From Sipunculus nudus (Eukaryota; Annelida; Sipuncula; Golfingiida; Sipunculidae), in NCBI GenBank assembly GCA_026874595.1, contig CM049319.1:61388917-61452916 (forward strand): a DNA stretch of 64,000 nucleotides, given 5' to 3'. Below the pieces are notes generated by a model. The model did no database searches. It was not told the DNA's origin and was given only the letters and a program-made list of their open reading frames with translations. Shown piece after piece: positions 37,346 through 48,185 of this stretch. Made by a program: the position numbers and the translations under genes. Each line of letters starts with the position of its first letter. The stretch's first letter is position 1.

Positions 37346-37534
37346 AGCATCTGATAGCGTGATGACGTAGTATAATGGGCTAATGTTGTGTTATAACACT
37401 ATCATTCTACTGGTACACTGCATGATAATACACATTAAAGAAGGAAACAGAATGCGTGAGATTTTTTAGTCCCTTGGCGCGAGAGGGGTAAATGCGTGAG
37501 TATCACGCCCAGTGCGTTAGAATTGGCATGTCTG

Positions 37535-37606
<72 letters not shown>

Positions 37607-39109
37607 CTATATATAAATGATAATTTATATATGGCTAGAAATCTTAACTATAATCCGTCCTAGTACCCGTGTCCGCATGTTTTTCAGGGATAATTTTTCA
37701 TACAAGACTGGAAGTGAAGCAGTATAAACCTTTCTGGTCCAAAGGTTGCAGGAGCTGCCTGCGTAAAAAATAATGCCTTATCTTGCTGAGTTTTTGTATG
37801 AGACAAATAATCCAAAATATTACAAAACAGTATACAGTGTTTACGAATTTTCATCGCAGGAGAACTGACAATAAATTTCCAGGCAAACTGATCACGTCAA
37901 TCAATTGAAGGTGATGCGCGACCGATCATTGTGACGTCTTTGCGACGTCACTCTTGTCTGACAAACTCCACTTGAAGCCATAGACATGGAAATTTTATAA
38001 TGGGGAAATATACCTTTCAGCAGTGCCGTGAAGACGCCATCCACGGTCCATTAGCATAAATAACGCAATAGAATCGCAAAGTAAATAATTTTACATGATA
38101 TATCACTACACAAATGCGGCGGAATATCTGTATATCTATTCTAGGCCAAAGAGCATTTATAAAGAAATTTCTTAAAATAATTATCGCGAAAAAACATGCG
38201 AACAAGGGTTTTAGGGCGGACTATAGAAAGTAAAAATATCGAAGCGGTAAGGCATAAAATAAAACGCTTTATCGACTTTTATTATGAAATTTAAATTTTA
38301 AAATTTTAGCCAGTGTTTATAGATAAAGATTTAAATGAAGAATTAGGGAGTATCTCCATATTTTAAAGAAAACATAAAAATTGTAACTTCTGGTGGTCAA
38401 TGATATTCAGTCATCGTCTCGTAAGATAATACCATGCTAGTTAGAATTATAAATTTGAAACAAAACATAGGCAAGCAACATGGCAAGATACTTAAAAAAA
38501 GCCAGATATGCAACTGTTCAGAGGTCGGGGGCAACTACTTAGTCTGATAAAACGTCATACTGTGGTAAATACTGCTTTTGAAATATTCTGGAAAAAGTAA
38601 ACCATCTCAAATAATCATTTCAAGGATTATTGCCAGTTTGATGATAAACAACATAATGGTGCAGCCATTATTTAACGGCTCTTGGTTCTTCGTCTTTGCT
38701 TGGGAAAAAATATTTGGACAATTCAATGACCATTCTCTCCCCCTTGATGTGAAATATATATCAAGGGTGCTTTTAAGTCGCATTGTTAATGAGCTGCCAA
38801 TGCACATAGACCTTATTTATAAAAGTTAACCTGAAATAAAGGACTTCAGCTTGATTGTTTTACATTAAATACTATAGTAACGGATAAAACATTAAAAAGA
38901 ATGTATATTCATTCACTAATTAACAGACTTAAGATAAGGATAACTGAAAATAATAAAATATAAGAAACAAGGCAACGTACGGATTACTGGACGAAAGCCA
39001 ACTTGTACACGATACAAAGAAAAATGACTCGTTACCATAGTATTTGGATTTTCAGTTTGGTTTGTGATTTCAACTATTTCTTTTGTGTTTAATCATCAGT
39101 CGTAGCCTT
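36131..39109. other. Non-coding with microsatellites
   Basis: It contains (AT)n tracts at about 36868-36912, 37283-37341 and 37538-37602, and a poly-C run near 37088. A block near 36413-36520 (GTGCATTGTGGG, GTCCGATTCTG) is weakly similar to one near 61219-61305. No supported exon. Confidence 0.45.
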
Positions 39110-40195
39110 ATGTTAAGTCCTAGGAAAATCTCCTTGGAAACCTGAATTTAGATATCGGTCGGTGTGACCTTTATATTCTCTGAGTTACAGGAAAGAGGTT
39201 TTGAGCAACCTGAATGTCAAATTGGCACAAATCGCATCTGTTGGCCTAGAATCTTCTAACACACCATCCAGGGAGGTTATGGGCAAAACGCCTTGCAAAC
39301 CTGAAATTAGGTCTTAGTGACATATATTCTGCCAGCTACAGGCCAAAAACTTTATTTTGAGCCCTAGATGGACAGGAAACAAATTATATCAATTTTCCTT
39401 GAAATCTTTTAACAGGTCATCCAGGAGAGTCTTGGAAACCTGAAATTAGGTCATAAAGACCTATATTCTATGATCTACTAGCAAACAATATGATTCTGAG
39501 CACTCAGACAGTCACGCACCAGGGCACACCTGTTGGACCGAGAACCTTCTATTGAAAAATCCTGGGAGGTTCTTGGCAAGTCTCCATTAAATCTTGAAAT
39601 TAGGTCACAGGGACATATATACTGTGAACTAAAGGGGAAAATATAATATCAGTACCGTGAAAATCATAAAAGCACAAATAATATCAGCTGGACCTAGAAC
39701 CTTCTGACTTAAAATTCAAGGAGGTCTTTGAAAAATCTCTTTCAACAACGTGATGCCCTATAGTCTGTGAGATACGAGAGGAAACCCTGATTTTTAGCAC
39801 CCAGAAAGTCAGACGTGGCCATAATCTTAATGTTGGATCCAAAATGGTGAATAATAAAATGTATCCTTGGAAATCAAAATAAGGTCACTGTTGCCAATAT
39901 TCTGTGATATTTAGCACCAGATAGATTAGACGGACACAAATCGTAGCAGTTCGACACAGACCTTAACATCTTGTAAAATCTTCTTGGAAACCCTAAATAA
40001 GGTCGCTGTATCCTATTTTCTATGGCCTCTGGACAAAACGGCTAATTTTGAGCATCCTGGAAGTCTTTATTTATTGTTCAAGGTTCCTTAACAAATATTT
40101 TTTTCACCAGATCATAACATTTATAATTAATACATGCCTCACCTGTATGTCAAATTCACCTGAGCGTCATGGCCCATGGGCCACTTGTTTTCTGT
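39110..40195. repeat. Tandem array of diverged units, about 150 bp, with palindromic end
   Basis: About seven diverged units carry TTGGAAACCTGAAATTAGGT, TGACCTATATTCTG-like and TTTTGAGCACCCTGAAAGTC-like blocks at roughly 150-bp spacing. The array ends in GAGCGTCATGGCCCATGGGC followed by CACTTG; that end contains the palindrome GGCCCATGGGCC. The same family, with the same end, abuts the truncated gypsy element at 14280-14675. Confidence 0.75.
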
Positions 40196-41099
40196 GCTGC
40201 CTTGCATAGCGTCCTTTTTAATCAAATAGTATTGCATATATCAATGTCGTCAGAGATTTTTTTCCCGAACGTCAAAATCGGCCTTATATGCCCCCAGCTT
40301 AACAAGTGGCACTATTTAGAATATGGGCAACTGAACATATGACTTTATTATATTTGCTATATTTGGTCATATATATGACCAGTGCAGTACAGTCCCCTGT
40401 ACGGCTTTTATCATGACTCAAGTCAAGCTTACCAGCCCAATATAAATGCTTATTGAGTCGTGAACGCACGGCTGTTGGCTGACACGCATTTTTAAGAGAA
40501 TGGCACATCCTTGTTTCTGCCCCCTGCAGTCACCTCCACATAGTTATTTCAGGCAATAAACATGCATTTCGATTGCTATCGCTGTAGTTTCCACATCAGT
40601 GAACATAAATATTGCCTGTTCGTGATGTTCCTTTTTTTTCATTTTCAAGTACCTGAGATATATCAGTATGGTCCGCATTCATTTCGTTGTTGACTTGAAT
40701 CTGGAAATATAGGGACATAAAGATGACAAATTACATTTATATTTATGTGTGAAGACTTGAACTTATATGAGGAAATATTTGGTTGAGGAAGTATTTATAA
40801 TAGGTAAGGTAGGGAACAATGTTTGTAGCAATGAAAGCCAAAATGCCAATCCTTACCCATTTCAGCGATAGGGGAGCTAGCAATATTAGTCTTTTTTCAG
40901 CAAAAGAGTAATTCAGCGATATGGTCCTAACATTGTGAATAGTTATCAAAGATAGTATCAGAGAAAAAGTATCATGCATAGGCTTATTTAATAACACAAT
41001 AGATCATGTATTTGCTAGCCCATTGACTGTGTCTCTGACACCCTTTGCACCCCCATGATTAGTTAGAATTGCGTGCCCATGGACAACATGCACAAAATA
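40196..41099. other. Upstream region of the RGM-like gene
   Basis: No exon seen. It probably includes distal regulatory sequence of the gene starting at 41155. Confidence 0.35.
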
Positions 41100-41103
41100 A
41101 GCC

Positions 41104-41134
41104 TATATAAAGGCTATAGGACAATTCATTCAAC
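41104..41134 (+). promoter_or_regulatory. Core promoter of the RGM-like gene (TATA box)
   Basis: CTATATAAAGG (TATATAA at 41104-41110) lies 45 bp upstream of a signal-peptide ATG. An initiator-like TTCATTC follows at 41125-41131. Spacing of TATA to the putative start is 24-30 bp. The arrangement predicts a short 5' UTR of about 25 nt. Confidence 0.5.
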
Positions 41135-41154
41135 CAAAATACAAAACGACAATA

Positions 41155-41206
41155 ATGGAACGCGCAGTGTTGATGGTTTTGATGACAGTCGTACTAGCGG
41201 CCCCAA
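41155..41206 (+). CDS. RGM-like gene, exon 1 (signal peptide)
   Basis: An ATG in good context (A at -3, G at +4) encodes MERAVLMVLMTVVLAAP, a compact hydrophobic signal peptide with an Ala-Ala cleavage region, and ends at A|GTAAGT. It leaves in phase 1, which is what the exon at 50723-50876 requires. A TATA box sits just upstream. The link to the downstream exons, across about 9.5 kb that contains a Penelope-like element, is inferred from phase and from the protein being extracellular. It could instead start a different secreted gene. Confidence 0.5.
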
Positions 41207-41400
41207 GTAAGTTATTCATCTGTGTCTTACGAACCTATTTTTTTCTCTCAAAAATATCTGGTCAGGGGCGTCGGTATAGGAGGATGGATGTATATGCCCC
41301 CCCCCCTCTACCCTTTTAAGCTATTAAAATGATCCATGTAGTCATCCCCCTGCTATTTAGATAATAAGATTTACCGTTTGGAAATATATATATATATATA
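41207..41400. other. Start of RGM-like intron 1
   Basis: Begins GTAAGT. It contains a poly-C run and a short (AT)n that borders the Penelope-like element. Confidence 0.4.
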
Positions 41401-42250
41401 TATAACTCTGAAGAAAAACAACACTGTTAATTCACAACAGACTGTTTCACGGGATGCGACCCGATCATCAGGTGAATGTGGTTAGAATGAAGCTAACGTC
41501 GTGGTTTGAAAAGCCGAGGCTTTACGAGATTACGAGATTATGCTTTGTGCGATTCGGGTGGGGGGGGGGGGCATGTGAAAGACTGACACTGATCCTATTG
41601 TTCTCGGGTGCACAATAGGATTGGTCGGGGTACACGTGCGATACTGGAACATAACAGGGCAGGGCAAAGAGGTTATATAATGTAGTAAATAGTAAATATA
41701 ATACAAAGATATAACCAGGATGCTCAATCAGCATATTGAAATGATTTCTAATAGGGCCTTGGAAGCAGTGAAAATATCAGTAGTATACATATGATATGAT
41801 AAAAATACACATATACTGTGAAAATACACAATATACAAGGCAAATATACAATATAAAAGGCAAATATACTATACCCATACCAAGTGGTGCAAGTCTCCTA
41901 GCTGAAGGTCGTAAAGCCCATTAGACCAGGATAAAGTAGAACTTTCCTGTCATCCAATGGACTCCACGAGCCAGTAGTGAGAGAACAACTACCTGAACAA
42001 ATGAGTCTGCCCAGCGGATCCTCGTTGGGGGGGGGGGGGGGGTTAAGGGGGCACGCTGAAATTAGTACGAATGCTAGGTTTTAAAATATTTCAGGGTGAA
42101 TTTGTTTTGATGGCGGCACTTGGAGAGAATTTCAGCTCTTGAGTTCAACAATGATCCAGGGGGGGCCGTAGCTATAAGTAGCTTTTCAGACAAGCAGAGA
42201 TCACACTTCCTAGTCCCACAGAAGTAAGGTGCTGCCTTGGCAGATATTTC
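41401..42250 (-). repeat. Left inverted arm of the Penelope-like element
   Basis: Reverse complement of 44261-45117. On the minus strand it begins inside the endonuclease C-terminus (about the last 58 codons, ending at the stop) and continues through the 3' untranslated part, including a G/C homopolymer and the hammerhead-like core (CTGATGA at 41465-41471). Confidence 0.93.
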
Positions 42251-42334
42251 TACTCCAGCTCCAGCGACAGGTACGTTGTCGAGCACTTTTGTTAACCCAC
42301 CCTGTCCAGAAATTCAACTTGTAACATCTACAGA

Positions 42335-44437
42335 ATGAACAAAGCTAACTTCAACTACTCTTTGAAAAACATTCCCATCCCTAGTAATCTGTCCTATACC
42401 AAATCCCTGATAAGCAAAGTTGAAAACCTACTTCGGAGAATGCGATGGAAGGCATTCCATTTCGAAAACCCTGGTCAAACTTCAGATAAACAAAACTATG
42501 GATTCAAAACCACATATTCACCCCCTCATAGCGAACACCTCAGGGCATTTGAAAGTGATATCTACGAAATGGTCCGGAACATTGAATTTCAGCACTCACA
42601 CAATGCATTCCAGAAACAAATGGCCAATGACATCAAAACAATCAGACAATCTGACAATCTCCTAGTACAGGCAGATAAGACAACCAACCTGTACAGTATG
42701 CCGAAAGAACACTACAATAAACTTCTTACAGAAAACATCACTAAGACATACAAAAAAGCAGACAGAAATATCTGTAAAAATATCAATACAGAAGCCAAAG
42801 AAATAGCCGGTTCCCTTAACCTAGCAGACCGCATCGAAGTCATGGCCGAGCGCAATGCTTACATTACTTTGAAAGACCACAAGGATAATTTTGAACAAAA
42901 CCCCAAGTGCAGATTGATTAATCCAGCAAAATCTGAAATAGGTATCATTAGCAAAAAGCACTTGGAAAAAATTAATAGCCAACTGAGACTGAAAACCAAA
43001 CTCAACCAGTGGCAAAATACCGCACAGGTAATATCTTGGTTCAAGAAATTGAAGCTGAAACAAAAATCTAAGTTCATAAAGTTTGATATTGTTGACTTTT
43101 ACCCCTCGATCACAGAAGATCTTCTCATGAAAGCCCTCAAATTTGCCAAAACCATGGTCTCCATTCCAGAGGATGTTATCAAAACCATCCTGCACAGCAG
43201 GAAAAGCTTACTGTTTAGCAACGGTAACACCTGGGTGAAAAAAGATCACACTAGTTTTGACGTCACCATGGGCAGTTTTGATGGCGCTGAAGTATGCGAA
43301 ATTGTTGGTTTATACATCCTAGATATGTTGAAAAAGGAATTTGGTGTAAATGCTCTAGGCCTGTATCGTGATGACGGTTTAGGTTGTTTCCCCAACATGT
43401 CTGGACCCAAAGCAGACAGCACCCGTAAGAAAATGATCAAACTCTTTTCCAATGTTGGGTTAAAGATAACCATTGAAACTAACCTGACCTGCACAGATTT
43501 CTTAGACGTAACATTTGACCTCCAAAATGACGTCTTCTACCCTTACAGAAAACCGAACAATGACCCTCTCTATATCCACGCACAATCCAATCACCCCCCA
43601 GCTATCATTAGGCAGATACCTATGATGATCAGTAAACGTGTTTCTGACAACTCCTGCAATAAAGAGCTATTTATGAAAGCCAAACCCATGTATGATGAAG
43701 CTTTAGCGAAAAGCGGGTTCTCAGAAAGCTTAAAATATGTTGAACCAACAGTGAAAAGCAAGAGAAACAGGAAAAGGAAAATAATATGGTTTAATCCACC
43801 CTACAGCCGTCATGTAAAAACCAACATTGGCAGAAAATTCATGAAACTAGTTGAAAAACACTTCCCTCAACATCACAGGTACCACAGGTTATTCAACAGG
43901 AACAATTTGAAAATTAGCTACAGCTGTCTACCCAACATGTCTAACCTGATCAGCAAACATAATATGAAGGTTCTAAATTCTGACAATGCTGTGAATGCAC
44001 CCCAAAAACAATGTAACTGCCGTAAAAAAGACGAATGTCCTATGAATGGTCAATGTCAGCTGAAATGCATTGTCTATAAAGCAACAGTTAGAACAGACAA
44101 TGACGTGAAACACTACATAGGGTGTACTGAAGGTGATTTCAAGACAAGATATAATAACCACAAGCAATCCTTTCGGAACAGATCCCACGCTAAAAACACT
44201 GAACTGTCTAAACACATTTGGTCACTAAAAGACAACAATATCAATTACAAGCTCTCCTGGGAAATATCTGCCAAGGCAGCACCTTACTTCTGTGGGACTA
44301 GGAAGTGTGATCTCTGCTTGTCTGAAAAGCTACTTATAGCTACGGCCCCCCCTGGATCATTGTTGAACTCAAGAGCTGAAATTCTCTCCAAGTGCCGCCA
44401 TCAAAACAAATTCACCCTGAAATATTTTAAAACCTAG
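42335..44437 (+). CDS. Penelope-like reverse transcriptase with GIY-YIG endonuclease
   Basis: 700 uninterrupted codons. The RT domain has motif A FDIVDFYPSI near residue 250 and the catalytic YRDD at 344-347, followed by GLGCF. An upstream LKDHK and a downstream FLDVTFDL fit the palm and thumb of this RT type. The C-terminal part has a Cys cluster (CNCRKKDECPMNGQC) near 556-572, then VYKATV and HYIGCTEGDFKTRYNNHK, a GIY-YIG nuclease with its Arg, and LSKHIW. RT followed by GIY-YIG defines the endonuclease-bearing Penelope-like elements. The frame can extend a few codons upstream of this ATG. The intact frame means it may still be expressed. The clade is not determined. Confidence 0.9.
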   Translation: MNKANFNYSLKNIPIPSNLSYTKSLISKVENLLRRMRWKAFHFENPGQTSDKQNYGFKTTYSPPHSEHLRAFESDIYEMVRNIEFQHSHNAFQKQMANDIKTIRQSDNLLVQADKTTNLYSMPKEHYNKLLTENITKTYKKADRNICKNINTEAKEIAGSLNLADRIEVMAERNAYITLKDHKDNFEQNPKCRLINPAKSEIGIISKKHLEKINSQLRLKTKLNQWQNTAQVISWFKKLKLKQKSKFIKFDIVDFYPSITEDLLMKALKFAKTMVSIPEDVIKTILHSRKSLLFSNGNTWVKKDHTSFDVTMGSFDGAEVCEIVGLYILDMLKKEFGVNALGLYRDDGLGCFPNMSGPKADSTRKKMIKLFSNVGLKITIETNLTCTDFLDVTFDLQNDVFYPYRKPNNDPLYIHAQSNHPPAIIRQIPMMISKRVSDNSCNKELFMKAKPMYDEALAKSGFSESLKYVEPTVKSKRNRKRKIIWFNPPYSRHVKTNIGRKFMKLVEKHFPQHHRYHRLFNRNNLKISYSCLPNMSNLISKHNMKVLNSDNAVNAPQKQCNCRKKDECPMNGQCQLKCIVYKATVRTDNDVKHYIGCTEGDFKTRYNNHKQSFRNRSHAKNTELSKHIWSLKDNNINYKLSWEISAKAAPYFCGTRKCDLCLSEKLLIATAPPGSLLNSRAEILSKCRHQNKFTLKYFKT

Positions 44438-45117
44438 CATTCGTACTAATTTCAGCGTGCCCCCTTAACCCCCCCCCCCCCCCCCCCCCCCAACGAGGAT
44501 CCGCTGGGCAGACTCATTTGTTCAGGTAGTTGTTCTCTCACTACTGGCTCGTGGAGTCCATTGGATGACAGGAAAGTTCTACTTTATCCTGGTCTAATGG
44601 GCTTTACGACCTTCAGCTAGGAGACTTGCACCACTTGGTATGGGTATAGTATATTTGCCTTTTATATTGTATATTTGCCTTGTATATTGTGTATTTTCAC
44701 AGTATATGTGTATTTTTATCATATCATATGTATACTACTGATATTTTCACTGCTTCCAAGGCCCTATTAGAAATCATTTCAATATGCTGATTGAGCATCC
44801 TGGTTATATCTTTGTATTATATTTACTATTTACTACATTATATAACCTCTTTGCCCTGCCCTGTTATGTTCCAGTATCGCACGTGTACCCCGACCAATCC
44901 TATTGTGCACCCGAGAACAATAGGATCAGTGTCAGTCTTTCACATGCCCCCCCCCCCCACCCGAATCGCACAAAGCATAATCTCGTAATCTCGTAAAGCC
45001 TCGGCTTTTCAAACCACGACGTTAGCTTCATTCTAACCACATTCACCTGATGATCGGGTCGCATCCCGTGAAACAGTCTGTTGTGAATTAACAGTGTTGT
45101 TTTTCTTCAGAGTTATA
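44261..45117 (+). repeat. Right arm of the Penelope-like element
   Basis: Contains the last 59 codons of the ORF, a C homopolymer at about 44469-44490, an ATAGGATCAGTGTCAGTC segment, a small AAAGCC/GGCTTT hairpin near 44996-45009 and the hammerhead-like core. Inverted relative to 41401-42250. Confidence 0.93.
45047..45074 (+). ncRNA. Hammerhead-ribozyme-like core in the Penelope arm
   Basis: CTGATGA (45047-45053), a stem-loop with CGGG pairing to CCCG, then GAAAC (45070-45074). This matches the catalytic core layout CUGANGA / stem II / GAAA. Hammerhead motifs are known in terminal repeats of Penelope-like elements. A CTGTT/AACAG hairpin follows, as stem III would. Stem I and the cleavage triplet are not clear, and stem II has a U-U closing mismatch. 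The same core occurs on the minus strand of the left arm (41445-41471). Confidence 0.45.
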
Positions 45118-45174
45118 CCGCTCTGGCCTAGCTTGTAGGCCATAGAGCACTTTACATCGGAGGGTAACACTACC

Positions 45175-45226
<52 letters not shown>

Positions 45227-45469
45227 TTTCAGATAAAATGGTAAATGATTTCTGAGGTTTCATTTGGCCTTTTGTTTTCAAAACTAAAAAAAACAACACT
45301 TTCTTGTCACATACTAATTCACTGGAATTTGCACGAGTTAAAAAAAAACTTTTATGCAGTGGCATCAATTTTTCTTCAAGGGGGGGGGGGGGGGGACTCA
45401 CAACTTTTTTTACACACACACCAAAACACTTTCATTGGTGAAATAGTATATAGTATCTGGGCCAGGCCT
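45118..45469. other. Intron sequence with (AT)n
   Basis: An (AT)n tract at about 45178-45223 and a G run at about 45380-45396. No coding exon. Confidence 0.4.
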
Positions 45470-45722
45470 ATTAAACTCGTCTTATAATGAAATAATTAGA
45501 ATATATAACAGGTAAGATCGTTTGAATTAAAAAAAAACTCAATTAATCTTGATCTGAATACAGTATAGTATACTTATAGATTACGGACAGTATCGCGACT
45601 TAGAAATTATCTTTAAAAGATGTCCGTATATTGGAGAAATGGACGTTCAGATCTGGTGTATCCCACGTCACTGCCTGTTTCATCATATCAGAGATAATAT
45701 AACGAGAACCCTGCCAGGAATT
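45470..45722. repeat. Partial copy of the 54137-54394 segment
   Basis: Starting at CGTCTTATAATGAAATAA the sequence parallels 54137-54394 for about 250 bp, including TATATAACAGGTAAG and GCCAGGAATTT near the end. Both copies then run into a microsatellite ((AT)n here, (TC/AC)n there). This copy has only the last dozen or so codons of the candidate exon at 53990-54178. Confidence 0.75.
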
Positions 45723-45778
<56 letters not shown>

Positions 45779-47439
45779 TATTTTCTGTATGACAAATTTC
45801 AAATATAATACGATTATGTAAAATTTTTAAAAAAAATAAGATATGTTTCCAGTATATGTTGATTCCTAATCAAGTTAAGACATATAATATTTCATATTAA
45901 ACCCATAAATGTAACCAAAGTCTATAATTCTAGTAATAAATATATTTCATTTCCGATGTATAAATATTATTCTCTGAATATCTGGGGGGGGGGGGGGATT
46001 TCATTGACCATCCCCCATTGCTAAAAAGTGGGGGTATATATACCCCCCCCCTGTTTTGACGCCTCTGCTTTCATGGATGCATATTTATTTTTATAAATAC
46101 TTTGTAGTCTAGGAGCTAGGACAGGTTTCAGACTGAACTGGATAGCCCAACGCTCAGGAAAATTCCACTGGTATCATGTGCTCGATAAAATGGGGCAAAT
46201 TTTCTGGCGATCCATGATCCTATAGAGTAGGGTTTGCATGGGGTTAATCTGTATAACTTTATTTTACGTTGTTTTTAATAAACTGCAACAATAAAACATA
46301 ATACGAAATCTAAGGGAATCATAACAAAATATTTAACTTAGCGGAGGACCCTTATTATGAATGTTTTTTGTGTGTAGCTGTAAAGAAAACAAAATTGTTT
46401 TATATATTTATTCATGATAAAAAATTAATATACATGTACACAAACATAGTGACTGATGATTAACACATAATTACACAAGAGGCAATACGAAGACAACCTA
46501 CAGAATACATATTGCAAATAATACGTGGCATTCATATATTTAGCCTTCCGCTAGAGTATATAATGCGTGCACTTGTATTTGTATGTATGTATAAACTTTT
46601 TTTACTATAACTTACCGTTTTACCACAGGCATATTAGTGAATTTAGTAGGGACAGGGAAGAACATCGTAGTCTAAGCAATTGATGCTTCACTGACTCGAG
46701 GGACTTAGTCCATAAGAATGTACTTCTCAATTGCTTTTTTTTGCGACTGGTGCAATATGGAGACATACCTTTCACACACATAACGTTTTAGAACCGATTT
46801 GAGCAGAGTCCGAGTGCGTTCACACAGGTATCTCATATCGTGGTCACGAGTTGATGTTCCTTGCATAAGTTACATCCATACAACGGCGTGGACGAGTGAA
46901 CCAGTAATGTGTCTGCAGGAGCCCGCTCAAACTAGGACAAAATACCAGAGAAAAAGTTTTATCTGGTGTATATAATACACAAAAAAGGTCAAATATGGCT
47001 TTAATAAATATCATGAAACACACTCTTTGAGTGTGTACTTCAAAATTCCCTTGAATCCTCCATTATTATACACATTAACAGAAGACCCCTGTATGGGGAG
47101 TTAGCACTATAAGTGACAAGATAATACGCTAGATATGTCTGGTATTGTAGGCAATTATCATTAATACTGCCTTATATGAAGATGTTATTTAGCTACCAAA
47201 ATGTCATATTACTCATATACCATTTGGTCTTTCCATCGCAGTAAATTATCCAGTCTGAACGGTTCAGAATGTTTGGGTTTTTTCTTTCATTATGTGTGCA
47301 TGTAGCGTGCATGACTGTGTATATAGTAGTGCCTTACTTCGTACGGAGATAGCATCTATCACTATACGAGGTGTACGCACCGTTTCTTCCAATTTTCCCC
47401 ATGAAATAGGCATTAGAGCGACTGTGCTGTGACCGAGTT
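45723..47439. other. Intron sequence, no exon seen
   Basis: (AT)n at about 45725-45773, then G/C homopolymers near 45985 and 46044 and AT-rich sequence. A block near 46790-46880 (GAGTGCGTTCACACAGG) may belong to the repeat that follows. Confidence 0.35.
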
Positions 47440-48185
47440 ACTGATTGGAAACTGGGGCCTAACTGGGGAGCGTTCAAACGACACTTAAGCATAGCACATA
47501 AAACGATTCACATCAAAACGGTTTGAAATCAACTCCTAAGCTTGATCAAAAACGGTTTGAAAACGCTTGGATTGCCGTGTGAAAGCTCTAATGCGCATTC
47601 AAAACGTTTTGTAACCGGTTTGCGAAGGGGCGTAAATACAGGGAGGATTTGGGGTATATGTACACCGCATTTTTTAGCAAGGGGGATGGTCAATTTAATC
47701 ACCCCCTAATATCACAGAATAATAATTATATATTAGCAACTTAATATAATAAATTAGAATTATACACTAATTCCATTTCTGGTAATTATATGAAATATGA
47801 TATATCTAAATCTGATTTAGAATTAGCATATACATGTACTTTAAACATGATAACTTATTATAAAAAAATGTGTATATGTATGTAAACATGTATATATTTA
47901 AATATATATATGTTTGTGTGTGTGTGTATGAAATAAGAGTTGCGAGTCATCCCGACCCCAAACCCTGAAGACATAATGACGCCACTGCGGTTTGCATTTG
48001 CCGTGTATAAGGGGTATTATACATTTCGCATTTAAAAAACGGTTTGAAACCACCTTCTGAGCTTGATCCAAAACGCTTTGGCTAAAGCGGTTTGAAAACG
48101 TTTTTGATTGCCGTGTGAAACGGTTTGAAAAAGGTTTGCATTTGCCGTATAAAAGCGGTATTATATTGTAGATACTCTCACTGTA
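47440..48185. repeat. Dispersed repeat rich in AAACGGTTTGAAA
   Basis: The motif ACGGTTTGAAA recurs at about 47517, 47551, 48039, 48085 and 48120, with shared flanks (AGCTTGATC-AAAACG, TTGCCGTGTGAAA). About 400 bp of unrelated AT-rich sequence with a poly-ATG/TG tract separates the two halves. It looks like one old element or nested copies. No ends are defined. Confidence 0.45.

Larger units (their letters stand above)
41401..45117 (+). mobile_element. Penelope-like element with inverted terminal arms
   Basis: A central RT plus GIY-YIG open frame (42335-44437) sits between an inverted copy of its own 3' end (41401-42250) and the 3' end itself (44261-45117). The arms are about 850 bp and nearly identical, differing mainly in the length of a C/G homopolymer. 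Terminal copies in direct or inverted orientation are a known peculiarity of Penelope-like elements. The outer ends share TATAACTCTGAAG, next to (AT)n on the left. The element lies in sense orientation in intron 1 of the RGM-like gene. The intact frame and arm identity suggest recent insertion. Confidence 0.9.

Noticed and set aside
38020-38060. Acceptor ATATACCTTTCAG followed by a short frame to TAA
   Set aside because: Twelve codons with more than one possible phase and no matching upstream exon. Expected by chance in AT-rich sequence.
42074-42286. Minus-strand 70-codon frame
   Set aside because: It is the endonuclease C-terminus read in the inverted left arm of the Penelope-like element, not a separate gene.
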